Assembly: GCA_032433595.1 (NCBI GenBank)
Contig: JASWJB010000103.1
Coordinates: forward strand, 62,001 to 126,000
DNA: 64,000 nt
Direction: 5' to 3'
From: Conoideocrella luteorostrata
Lineage: Eukaryota > Ascomycota > Sordariomycetes > Hypocreales > Clavicipitaceae
Position numbers and translations under genes: made by a program. The notes below the pieces were generated by a model. It ran no database searches. It had not been told where the DNA came from and saw only the letters and a list, made by a program, of their open reading frames with translations. Positions 1-9,992 of the stretch are shown piece by piece; within the stretch, counting starts at the first letter, position 1, and the number at the start of each line of letters is the position of its first letter.

Positions 1-1178
1 CTCTTTTCTGCCCCCTCTTTTTTTTTCCTCTCTTCGTCGGTTTTTTTCCTTCTTTAGTGCAACAGGAAAACATTGAATGATTTTGTCAGACGTACTTGTA
101 GTCAAAACTCCTATAAGCTAACTATCAATCAGCTATCAACTCCTTCGTCTTCCTTGACCGCCTGCAACTGACGTCGTACCTTGTAGCAGACGGATAGCAG
201 CCACGCGCTAGACGTCGTCACGCCAGTGGGTCTTGGCTTGACACCACCAACGTGGCTTCCGTCGGGGCAATTTAACTACGCGCCCGTGCTGTACATGTGC
301 AGTTAGTTGGCAGCCACGTTTGCAGACGCAAACAATATTTCGCACCCAGCAGTTTCATATTGGATGCGGTGTCATGTCATTGCATCTGCCTGCTTGCTCG
401 CCACGGCATAGTCAAGAACTGTACTCCGTACGGGGTAACTATTGCCCCAATACAATATAACCCACCTAGTAATTACCATTCAACAAGAAGCCCCACCGGA
501 GAGCATCTGGGCGCTCCACCTTTCTTGACATGCAGGCGCCTGACGAATTAATGGGGTCATGGCTCTGATCCTCTCACCACCACTCCATGATTAATCCTAT
601 TGAAACAGACAGCATCAAATCTACAAGAAGATAGAGTAAATCAATACAATACTAAATTCCATCTATGTGTGCTTTTCTCTCTCCATCTACCCTTCTAATA
701 TGATCCTAATTGCAATGGGCTGTGGCTACAAAGGTTGTTGCGTGGGTTCTGGTTGTTTGCCGCCACATCATCCGCGGAAGGCGGTAAGCGCAAACAAACA
801 CAAACAGCGCAAATCAAACGCACGCAGAAAGTTACGGGACCTACCGCAAACCTTGATGCTCGAACTTACTCCGTACAGAATTGTTGATTGGACGAGTCCC
901 TTGTTTCCTAAACACCACTTCACTCCTTTGTCATTGCCGATCTGCCCATCTACTGTTCAAGGCAGCCGCAGATTCATACTAAGCTGAGAAGGTCATCAGA
1001 TTTAACGGAGCAGCACCAACGTCACAGCACAGCTGGCCCCCGCTAAAATTAATAATTCCCTTTGCCGGTGTATGATACGCAGCAGTGGAATAGCTTTGTT
1101 GTCGTTGTCTTGCACCGCAACTCTGCTCCTTCCTGCACTCGTTGGAGCAAATTTGAGTAACTTGATCGCTCTGCTACC
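1..1178. other. Intergenic region, left edge
   Basis: No gene is recognised here. The first 60 bases are pyrimidine-rich. Exact copies of the interspersed word TACTCCGTA lie at 422-430 and 867-875. The open frames present are short and show no family resemblance. The last part should hold the promoter of the acetyltransferase at 1179. Confidence 0.6.
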
Positions 1179-1994
1179 ATGGGCACACCATTTATATCAC
1201 TCCTTGAGCCTAGCAAGCTCGAAGGGTACGAGCGGGGAAAATCATATGACGAGCAATCCTCCAACATTCCAAAAGTTTTTATAGACGCCATGGAAGTGCG
1301 CGAAAATGTCTTTGTCAGAGAGCAGAATGGTCTGCTCGAAAAGGAACATGATGATGATGATTCTCGATCATGTCACTGGGTGGTATATGCGAGCATCAAT
1401 AAGACAGAAGAGACAGAAGTGAGAGACGAGGACGGCAACGTCATTCAGCCGCGAAAAAGTTCTACACGAACCACCCCTATTGGAACTATCCGCCTTATTC
1501 CGTTTCCGCATGAACCCCATCCGAAAGACGGAGGGAAGTATCGGAACGGCCAATGGGCAAATGGCAAGGGAGATGGAACTCCTGAAACTACCCCTGCGTC
1601 CGCAACTCTCGCAATGGACCGACCTACAACTTTCCACGACGGAAAGGAACCGTATGTTAAACTTGGACGACTTGCGGTGGTCAAGGATTTTCGAGGCAAC
1701 GGCTTATCAGGGCTTCTAGTCAAGACTGTCCTAGACTGGCTAAAGTCTAAACCCTCATTTTTTGACCCCAGCATTACTGAAATGGGTCTTGAGCAAATGG
1801 GTGCATCGAACGAGGCAGACATACCGAAGTGGGGTGGTCTTGTCTGTGTTCATACCCAAGAGCAGGTGGTTGGAGCATGGACCAGATGGGGGTTTGAGGT
1901 AGATCATGAAATGGGCAAATGGTGGGAAGGAGGCATACCTCACGTTGGCATGTTTAAACGACTCGAAATCAGTCCCCAAGAAGTCAGGATTTAG
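1179..1994 (+). CDS. GNAT-family N-acetyltransferase
   Basis: Intronless, 271 aa. It probably moves an acetyl group from acetyl-CoA to a small molecule or protein amine; the substrate cannot be told. The acetyl-CoA-binding motif A is clear: a beta strand KLGRLAVVKD (161-170) followed by the pyrophosphate loop FRGNGLSG (171-178), matching the RxxGxG/A pattern. The C-terminal part (GAWTRWGFEVDHEMGKW) has the beta-strand/helix look of the GNAT end. The N-terminal half contains VFVREQN, typical of the first strand-helix of GNATs, and a loop with an acidic DDDD run. The start is the first in-frame ATG before the conserved fold. The fold assignment is family knowledge; cytosolic location is inferred from the absence of a signal or membrane segment. 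Confidence 0.8.
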   Translation: MGTPFISLLEPSKLEGYERGKSYDEQSSNIPKVFIDAMEVRENVFVREQNGLLEKEHDDDDSRSCHWVVYASINKTEETEVRDEDGNVIQPRKSSTRTTPIGTIRLIPFPHEPHPKDGGKYRNGQWANGKGDGTPETTPASATLAMDRPTTFHDGKEPYVKLGRLAVVKDFRGNGLSGLLVKTVLDWLKSKPSFFDPSITEMGLEQMGASNEADIPKWGGLVCVHTQEQVVGAWTRWGFEVDHEMGKWWEGGIPHVGMFKRLEISPQEVRI

Positions 1995-2445
1995 GGACAC
2001 CAGGGCTCTTGCATACGATAAGATGATCGAAATGACGACTTATGACCTGCATGTTATATCTTAGATTATATCTTTCCCAGTAAGGAGATGGATAGTGAAT
2101 CTGATGGGGGTTTGCTGTTTGTAAGCCCTTTGAATTTTTCACCATACGACTTAAGAATTGTATTTGCGTCTAATCAACCTACCTTACGCTCACTTTCACC
2201 TCAAAGCAAGCGCGTCATCAAAGAGTCACCACGTAGAGGCTCTAAAAGGCGTTCATTCATTTAAGCTCTTGCTGAGCCAACTTTTTATTGGGACTCTAGA
2301 GCCATATGTGACAAATCCGTAGCCATTGCGTTCCCATACCCGAACGCGCCAATGCAATTCTGAAAGATGCCAGAACCACGCCGAAGCCGCCGCAAACTTC
2401 CCTATTTCCAGCCAAAATGATTTCCCCCATAAATAAACAAAGCAT
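1995..2445. other. Convergent 3' intergenic region
   Basis: About 450 bp between the ends of the acetyltransferase and RPS5 genes, which face each other. It should hold both 3' UTRs. Nothing else is recognised. Confidence 0.5.
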
Positions 2446-3363
2446 TTATCGGTTGCTCTTGGCGACACGCTCCAACTCGTCCTTCTTCTTGATAGCATAA
2501 GAGTTGCTGCTTCCCTTGGCGGCGTTGATCAACTCTTCGGCGAGACACTCAGCAATCGACTTGACGTTGCGGAAAGCGGCCTCACGGGCACCGGTGGTCA
2601 GCAGGGCGATGGCCTGGTTAACACGGCGGAGAGGAGAGACATCGACGGCTTGTCGTCTGACGGTACCGGCAGAGCCAATTCGGGTAGAGTCTTCACGGGG
2701 ACCGCAGTTGACAATAGCGTCGACAGCGACCTGGATGGGGTTCTGGTCGGTCATCAGGTGGATCTGAAACACATGTTAGAATACACAGGGTTGTTCTTTG
2801 AATCTTTCCATCCTCTTGAGAGATCTATCATGAATCGCCTTTTGTCCTTCATGACATCCTTCTCTAAGGTGAGTGGTGGTAAGAGTATGGAAACGTACAA
2901 TCTCGAAAGCGTGGGCGACAATGCGGACAGCCATGAGCTTCTTGCCGTTGTTGCGGCCGTGCATCATGAGAGAGTTGGTCAATCGCTCGATGATAGGGCA
3001 GTTGGCCTTGCGGAATCGCTTGACGGCATATCGACCAGCGGAGTGGGTGACATAGACTGGGTTTCGCAGGGAGATGTAATCACTATTCGATCCAAGAAAA
3101 AGTTGATCAGCATCAAGTTTCAACATTCCACCAGATAAAACCCATAATATCCTTCGTTCATTCGCGGAGAGGAGTGATTTGGCATATATAATTTTTTCTT
3201 TTCTTGCTTTCATTCGCACGTACGTTAGAGAAATGTCGCGAACTTCGACATCGTAGTCCCACTTGTTGAACAACTTGACGTTGCCGACCTCCTTGACAAC
3301 ATCCTTGGGGAGGACGTCGGAGACGACAGTGTTCTCGACCTCGATATCGCCACCGTCAGACAT
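2446..3363 (-). CDS. RPS5: 40S ribosomal protein S5 (uS7)
   Basis: Component of the small ribosomal subunit head, near the E-site and mRNA exit. Three exons on the minus strand: 3224-3363, 2899-3082 and 2446-2763, giving 213 aa, the usual family length. Introns are 3083-3223 (141 bp) and 2764-2898 (135 bp), both GT...AG, and the joined frame is continuous. Hallmark segments are [37 protein letters not shown] and the C-terminal [18 protein letters not shown], nearly identical to yeast Rps5 as known for the family. The acidic N-terminus and the ATG at 3363 are supported by continuity into the conserved DYISLRNP segment after intron 1. It is divergent from RPS25 (ATG at 3726), so the two likely share a promoter. 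Confidence 0.97.
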
Positions 3364-3725
3364 TTTGGCTGTTGCAGTCGAAATATATCCGGTCTCTGGC
3401 GGGCGGACTGCGGGTTAGTAATTGCAGGTTGTCGAGATGGGTATTTTTTCGAGATGTTTGAGATGATGGGCTCGCCTTTCGGCTAGAGAGTAGGGTTGGA
3501 AATTTTGGTGGTGGGTGGGTCTAACGAATCAGGTGTCGCGAAATGTTCGGTACGTACCCTGCGCACTCTTTGAGTTAGGGCAAGCCTGCCCTGGGAGAAA
3601 CACCAATGCAGCTAGTGGGCCAACTAACGCCGCCCTCACTCGGAAGAATGTCTTTGGCTTCAGTTTAGCTGGTGAAAAATCCCGTTCCTCCACACTCCCG
3701 TCAACGACACTCACATCAGAACAAA
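3364..3725. promoter_or_regulatory. Shared RPS5/RPS25 divergent promoter region
   Basis: 362 bp separate the two start codons of the divergent ribosomal protein genes RPS5 (minus) and RPS25 (plus). Both 5' UTRs and promoters must lie here unless a 5' UTR intron extends them. Pyrimidine/purine-rich tracts are present near both ends, but I see no canonical TATA box. Bidirectional co-regulation is inferred from the arrangement. Confidence 0.6.
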
Positions 3726-4238
3726 ATGGTACGCCGACCGCCCCCTCCCAAAGGCGCTCAACACTTAATGGAGATGAGGTTGCCGAGGAAACTAAAACCA
3801 GGCGCGAAATTATTGAAATGAACGATGATATACTGACGCAGGATTATTCGATTGCATAGGCGCCTGCTGCTGGAGCTAAGAAGCAAAAGAAGAAGTGGTC
3901 CAAGGGCAAGGTCAAGGACAAGGCCCAGCACGCCGTCCTTCTCGACAAGGCCACCTCCGAGAAGCTCTACAAGGATGTCCAGTCTTACCGCCTGGTCACC
4001 GTCGCCGTTCTTGTCGACAGAATGAAGGTTAACGGCTCTCTGGCTCGCCAGTGCATCCGAGATCTCGAAGAGAAGGGCCTCATCAAGCCCGTTGTCAGCC
4101 ACAGCAAGATGAAGATCTACAGTACGCACCACCGTATCCCGCGACTCAATTCCCAAGAGAAAGAAATCAGAGAGAATATGGACGTAAATTGCTTTGCTAA
4201 TATGTGTGCTTCTAGCTCGTGCCGTCGGTGGTTCCTAA
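3726..4238 (+). CDS. RPS25: 40S ribosomal protein S25 (eS25)
   Basis: Small-subunit protein near the E-site, required for some IRES-driven initiation in other eukaryotes. Three exons: 3726-3728 (only the ATG), 3860-4121 and 4216-4238, giving 95 aa. Intron 1 (3729-3859, 131 bp) starts directly after the start codon; intron 2 is 4122-4215 (94 bp). The exon-2 protein shows a lysine-rich N-terminus (KKQKKKWSKGKVKDKAQHAV) followed by the winged-helix body LYKDVQSYRLVTVAVLVDR, GSLARQCIRDLEEKGLIKPV, ending YTRAVGGS. The tiny first exon is a trait of many fungal ribosomal protein genes. The neighbour RPS5 is divergent. Confidence 0.96.
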
Positions 4239-5797
4239 ATCAGTCATATAGAATAAGTTGTGTGTGTCTGGAGTAACGGTGTCTGAGTGGCCTGCACATC
4301 ATCGCAGTAGCCATTAGAGTCGAGGGTTTTTTTTCACGGCAGACAAAAAGCCTGGTTGGGACGAGTTCATACTCGGTATTATAGCATACCTAGGGACCGG
4401 AATTGTGCTTTAGCATACGACAATGGAATGAAGATCTTCAAACATTTGTAAAAGTGCCATAGTGAAGACTTTACTCGTGTCATTGATACATGGCAGTAGT
4501 GCTGTCGATACTCTAGACAATGTAATGTCATCATTGTAACGACACTGCCAGGGACGTCGCTCCATAAACTGATGTTGAACTCATAGTAAGCATACGTCCG
4601 ACCAATCGTGCGTGGTCCAGAACACCCTATAGAGTTACAGTATCGTTTTGGGCGCTTCAATGAAGTAAGATTATATTGCCTCCATTCCTGTTGGTTACCT
4701 TGGGATCTCTGCTATTCAACGCAATTACAACCAGCAAGGAAACCGAGACATTCCTAGGTGTTGTCATTGCCGCACGCTTTGTCGATATGTTCATGTCCTG
4801 TTTACTGACTTGCTGGTTGCATTCCTCGGAATTGTGTTATCTGTGACCGCCATCTCTGCTCTATTCACCTGCAACCTAAACATCACAACTCCCTGCGGTG
4901 CGAGATTCGTTTCACTCCCAACTAGGTAATTGTAGCCCGAAAGGCCGATTAGGATGATTCATACTCGTGCACTTGAATGTAATAAAGTGTCTCGGAGTTC
5001 TGTGATAGGCGGTAGGTAGGAGCTGGCATATTAAATCTCGCTTTGGCGATGGAATTAGATGGATCGGCGGTATTCTTAGATTTGACGTTAAGCCACCTCC
5101 CTCAACATTGCGAGATGATCATACGAAAAGAATTTTGAAGGCTTAATGTTTTTGAACCGAGCGTTGCATTAGTTTCTAAGTTTAGGACTTTGTACTTAAG
5201 CACTCAGGCAGTCCTGCTGGGATTGGAGACAAGCCGAAGCACCTAGACGATAAAGGAGATCATGTCATGGTGGACGCACATTTAATATCTCAGAACGCGA
5301 GATGGGAGCTGCATATGAGCTTTAAATTTTGTCCTTTCATCGTTTAATGACAGTTACCATGGCGCCAACGTGAGTGTTTAGACTGATGAGTTTCAATGGT
5401 ATTTTGACGCAAATCGTATGCAAAGCCTTGCAACCAAGAATTGCATTTTTCATTAACTAAATCCTCATTTCGTGTACTGTAATATCTCAATTGGCTGCAA
5501 ATAAACCAATTTCAAGAAAAAGTTTGTCAATCAACTGACAAGGATGAATACTTTCGTTGACAGTGGCAACGGCACGAGAAATGGAGTCGATGCTAGGATT
5601 GGGGATTCGTCTCACTAAATTCGGGGAAGCGTTGTGCAGCACCCCTTGTGTACCCCGCTAACAGAATAACTTGCATTATGACCTTACCGTACATTCTCCC
5701 CCCTCTCCCCCTTTTCTTTCAAAAAATTTTTTTTTTTTTTTTTCAGTTTATTATATGTAATTCTCTTTCTAGAATTTTATTAAGCTAGCAACTACTG

Positions 5798-5828
5798 TAT
5801 TGTGCGCTATTGTGCGCTGTTATGCGCT
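5798..5828. repeat. Short imperfect tandem repeat, unit TATTGTGCGC
   Basis: Two exact copies of the 10-bp unit at 5798-5807 and 5808-5817 are followed by a diverged copy (TGTTATGCGC). A further 10-bp duplication TCCCTCCACA occurs at 5961-5980. They lie in the AT-rich island and may mark the end of an old transposable element, but no terminal inverted repeats were identified. Confidence 0.55.
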
Positions 5829-6038
5829 CACTATTCTGTACATGCTGAATACACACTGAGTACAGCTCTCTGTAAATTCAAGATCCTGTTAGTGGAAGAC
5901 TTTGTGGAATTGGGAGGCGGCTGAACTATATAATAGCCAATTAGCTATGCTTATAGAATATCCCTCCACATCCCTCCACAAAAGAGGGTGCTGGTTCAAC
6001 GCAAAAGGGTGCTAGATTACGCTGCCCTAAATTCGCCT

Positions 6039-6317
6039 TCACAAGTTGCTGACTTCATTGTTGCTGGCGGCAAAGAACGAACCTAGCTTGCTGGAGATAC
6101 GAACCGATATAGCGTAAGAGTCGGTGTAAAGACCAAGAAACTCGTGACTTTTCCTTGAAAGGCGGCACTGCAAAAACTGGGTCCATCTCTGAATATGCTG
6201 GCATAGTACATCCTCAGGATCAGCAAGAGGGATAGAGAAGAGGCTGCCTGTGACGGTTCGGATACTACCTCTCACGAACTTGTACCAACCACGTATCTTG
6301 TTCTGACCGAGAGACAA
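6039..6317 (-). other. Unidentified 92-aa ORF in the AT-rich island
   Basis: An uninterrupted frame reading KIRGWYKFVRGS, DPEDVLCQHIQRWTQFLQ and LGLYTDSYAISVRISSKLG looks like a real protein segment rather than random sequence: it has regular amphipathic spacing and few rare residues. I do not recognise the family. It sits alone in repeat-like DNA, so it may be a fragment of a larger repetitive or transposon-associated gene. No flanking exons could be joined convincingly. Confidence 0.25.
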
Positions 6318-7540
6318 GGGATAGCCATAAAGGACGATAAGACGTCAAATATCCACCGCAAGTGGAAGAAGAAGGAAAAATCGAGCAACTCTCGTTTTTA
6401 GCTCAATCTGGCGCTCCCTAGAGATGCCGTGGAAGCCACATGTATGATACGAGATAGAGCAGGACGAGTTGATAATTTTTTCGCAGGCTTGTCCCTGAAG
6501 CCGTGAACGCAATTTGCGAGGCTCACTTGGCGAACGGGGCCAATGGAATCCTTGCTACGGAGTACACGGAGTAAGACATGAGCAAACAATCGAGAGGATC
6601 AAGAGCCCGCCCATTAGGCACAAAAATAATCAAGAGGACTACACATAATGATGCAAATCAAAGGGCTTGAGCGATGAGTAGGTGCTTCAACTGTGGTGGA
6701 TGGTGGTGGTGGTGCCGACCTTAAGGTCCAAGGCATTCGAACTTGAATATCAACTATAGAGAGATAATACGGGGCACCAAAAAAAGTCAATCTGGGCCCT
6801 CACCGAAACCCCAGGTAAGCCGCATTGCATGCTGCAGTCCTCCTGGGCACTGACTGTGGTTGGACAGGGAGCGACCTAAAGTGTAACAGTCCCTGCCCCC
6901 TAAGAATGCGCCATTGAGGCCAGGTGTGCTCAAGTGAGAAAAAAACTCGGGCTGAACCGGTATCTCAGGCTCAAGGACCCATCCCTCCGAGATATCTACT
7001 CCGTACGAATCCCCAATGAAACATTGAAACTTGCGACTCGGGTTGTAGCTGGTATGTACCTTATCGGACACAAGCACCGGCCTCGCTGCGCCTCGATGGC
7101 ACTAGGGGTACCTTTCGGCTACAGCGCTTGTACCTCGGAGCGGTTCCCCCTTCGGGCCTGAGGTTACCAAGAACGCTCGCTGTTGCTGTGGTAAGAAAAG
7201 CTACTAGCCAGGCTTATCCACGCTGGCTGGGTCCAAGGGCGGCAGGAGGTACGTGGGAATGTACCAGGAGCGCTGGCACAGGCAGAGTGCTCACTCTTGC
7301 GTGGAAATAGGTACCTGAGGATGCAACGATGGGCTCTAGCGCCGCCCGGGTAGATTCGCTCAAAACCAGTCCCCGTCGAGGCTCCGCCGCAATTTTTTTT
7401 CTCCCCCCAAACCCGTCCACCAGCTGGTGCAGAATTTATTTCGCTCGACTGCCCATACACTTTCTTCTCCTTTCCATCTCACTTTCATCCATCTCCCCTC
7501 AGTCCTTTGTCTTGTTTTCGGATAAAGCACAATCATCAAA

Positions 7541-8979
7541 ATGTCTGGTGAACAACCTCAGAAGGTCTTGGGCATGCCGGTAAGCTACGACCCTTCCTTT
7601 CCCCTGATGTTGTTGTTCCGATTCCCCGTGAAATGCCGCGTTCGGGAAAGGGGGCAAGAAAGTGTACGACGATTGGATGGGGGCTTCAATTGTTCAATTG
7701 TGTAGCCCCAGTCAATTACGAGACGACATTAAACAGAAGATACGAACATCTCTGTGTTAGCTCGGTTCTAGTCGTTATCGCTGATGCCGGCCCATTTCCC
7801 CAACTGGTCGGCAATTTCGGGGAAGAGGATTTTGCTCCTTCATGTGAGACTCATGTGCTAACTCTTTGGCGTCTTAATAGCCCTTCGTGGCCGACTTCTT
7901 GAGTACGTATCTACGCGACCTCAACTCGTGGTCAGCATGATGTTGCCGATGACTTTCGCGTTGTCGACGCCGATGCTACCCCCTAATAGAAAATGTGTGA
8001 CTTCAGTACAAGAAAACTAATTATATACTTACAGTGGGTGGTATCTCTGCCGCCGTCTCGAAGACTGCCGCTGCTCCTATTGAGCGTGTCAAGCTCCTGA
8101 TCCAGAACCAGGATGAGATGATCAAGTCTGGTCGTCTTGACCGCCGCTACACCGGCATTGGCGAGTGCTTCAAGCGCACTGCCGCCGATGAGGGTGTCAT
8201 GTCTCTGTGGCGTGGTAACACTGCCAACGTCATCCGATACTTCCCTACCCAGGCCCTGAACTTCGCTTTCCGTGACAAGTTCAAGAAGATGTTCGGCTTC
8301 AAGAAGGAGCGTGATGGTTACGCCATGTGGATGGCTGGTAACTTGGCTTCTGGTGGTGTATGTAGTCCCCATACTTGATCCCCTGCGTTCGATCAGTTCG
8401 CTGACAATTTTTTTTTAACAGGCTGCTGGTGCCACTTCTATGTTGTTCGTCTACTCTCTGGATTACGCCCGTACCCGTCTTGCCAACGACGCCAAGTCCG
8501 CCAAGTCTGGTGGTGAGCGTCAGTTCAACGGTCTCGTCGATGTCTACCGCAAGACCCTCGCCTCTGACGGTGTTGCCGGTCTGTACCGTGGTTTCATGCC
8601 CTCTGTCGCTGGTATCATCGTCTACCGTGGTCTCTACTTCGGCATGTACGACTCCATCAAGCCTGTCCTCCTGGTTGGTAGCCTTGCCAACAACTTCCTT
8701 GCCTCTTTCGCTCTCGGTTGGTGCGTCACCACTGGTGCCGGTATTGCTGCCTATCCTCTTGACACCATCCGTCGTCGCATGATGATGACTTCTGGTGAAG
8801 CCGTCAAGTACAAGAACTCCTTCGATGCCGCCCGCCAGATCATTGCCAAGAACGGTGTCAAGTCTCTATTCAACGGTGCTGGTGCCAACATTCTCCGTGG
8901 TGTTGCCGGTGCTGGTGTCTTGTCCATCTACGATCAGCTCCAGCTCATCCTCTTCGGCAAGGCCTTCAAGGGTGCTTAA
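7541..8979 (+). CDS. AAC: Mitochondrial ADP/ATP carrier
   Basis: Inner-membrane antiporter exchanging cytosolic ADP for matrix ATP. Four exons: 7541-7579, 7881-7902, 8035-8357 and 8422-8979, giving 313 aa, typical for the family. Introns are 7580-7880 (301 bp, long for this window), 7903-8034 and 8358-8421. The protein has the three carrier repeats with the [23 protein letters not shown] and [11 protein letters not shown] signatures; RRRMMM (residues 245-250) is diagnostic for ADP/ATP carriers. The conserved start of repeat 1 ([21 protein letters not shown]) is assembled across introns 1 and 2, and the Met of FLMGG spans the second junction, which supports the splice model. Expression is probably strong: codon use is biased to C/T-ending codons such as GGT, GCC and CGT. 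Confidence 0.97.
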
Positions 8980-9522
8980 ATGTTTTCCCTATGTTCCTGT
9001 ATAGACTACGTCGCGCTGGAGTGATGTGAAGATTGATGCGTAATTGGTGGGCTGGATGAGGTGTCTGCCGTTGGATCAAAAATGAAGATACGGATTTGGC
9101 AGACAGGGAAGTTGGGACAAGAGAAAAGAATGTTCCTTGTGGTTTCTGTGCAACAGATGCTATTTCCGGGTTAGACTGGCATCGGCATGGCGTATTTCTC
9201 CTTCGGCTCTGCCGAGGCTTTTCTAGGTCGCTGTAATTTATACACCAATGCAATTTCCCTTGCTGTTACTGTAATAACTACTTCTGTGTCTACATTACCT
9301 CAGGACTGTGAATGTGTTGCAACTCCAAGAAACGCTGGTGATGTGGGCAAATCAAATAATAAGAAAGGACTCGATGGGGTCAGGGCGTGCCGTTTGATGA
9401 CTAAGGATTAAATTGGCACCACACCTCGCGACACGCGCCAGACTTACAACTTGATTGCTCCATGCGAAGATTAGTAGGGGTAATATCCTAATAATTACAT
9501 CTCTCTATTTCCCCGTCCTGCA
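8980..9522. other. Intergenic region between AAC and CENP-X
   Basis: Holds the 3' UTR of the carrier gene and the promoter of the CENP-X gene. No other feature is recognised. Confidence 0.5.
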
Positions 9523-9992
9523 ATGGCACCTGCAGGAACATCGAGTAGGGGCCGCGGACGCCCAAAGGGATCAAAGAACACGAGAGAAGCGTCAGAAACT
9601 CCTTCGGCATCAGAGCAGAGTGACCAGTTGGAGTCGGACGACCAGCCTAGTAATCAACAATCCCGTGGAACACGCGGAGAAAATGTTGAAGAGGCAGCCC
9701 CTCCCGAAAAGTCCATACCAAAGGAGCTGCTCACGCGAGTACTACACGAGTTCTTCACAAAGGACGCTACGAGAATATCACGGGATGCAAATGCTGCCGT
9801 AGGCAAGTACATGGATATTTTTGTGAGGGAGGCTATTGCCAGGGCCGCTGTGGAGAAAAACGCTGGTTTTCTAGAGGTAAGTATACTTTTGTTCTGTGGT
9901 GGAGGCTGGAGATGTTGAGACGGTTGGTTTACTGACGTTCGTAGGTGGAGGATTTGGAGAAGGTTGCGCCACAACTTTTGCTGGATCTTTGA
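9523..9992 (+). CDS. mhf2: Centromere protein X / MHF2 histone-fold protein
   Basis: Histone-fold partner of CENP-S (MHF1). The complex acts at the inner kinetochore and with the Fanconi-type helicase FANCM/Mph1 in fork repair. Two exons, 9523-9876 and 9945-9992, intron 9877-9944 (68 bp), 133 aa. The histone fold is the C-terminal ~70 residues: IPKELLTRVLHEFF, ATRISRDANAAVGKYMDIFVREAIARAA and, after the intron, the conserved end GFLEVEDLEKVAPQLLLDL. The N-terminal ~60 residues are low-complexity (S/E/Q) and carry an AT-hook-like core RGRPK (residues 11-15), which yeast and human MHF2 lack as far as I know. The intron falls within the invariant FLE-VEDLEK motif, confirming the join. Confidence 0.92.

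Larger units (their letters stand above)
4239..7540. other. AT-rich, gene-poor island
   Basis: About 3.3 kb without a recognisable complete gene. It is AT-rich compared with its surroundings, contains a T17 run (about 5727-5743), short tandem duplications near 5798-5828 and 5961-5980, and the word TACGGAGTA/TACTCCGTA at 6556-6564 and 6997-7005. A hydrophobic open stretch around 4662-4927 has no start codon. The part from about 7100 to 7540 should be the ADP/ATP carrier promoter and becomes CT-rich (7460-7520). The look is that of decayed repeat DNA, possibly affected by repeat-induced point mutation; that is inference. Confidence 0.5.
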
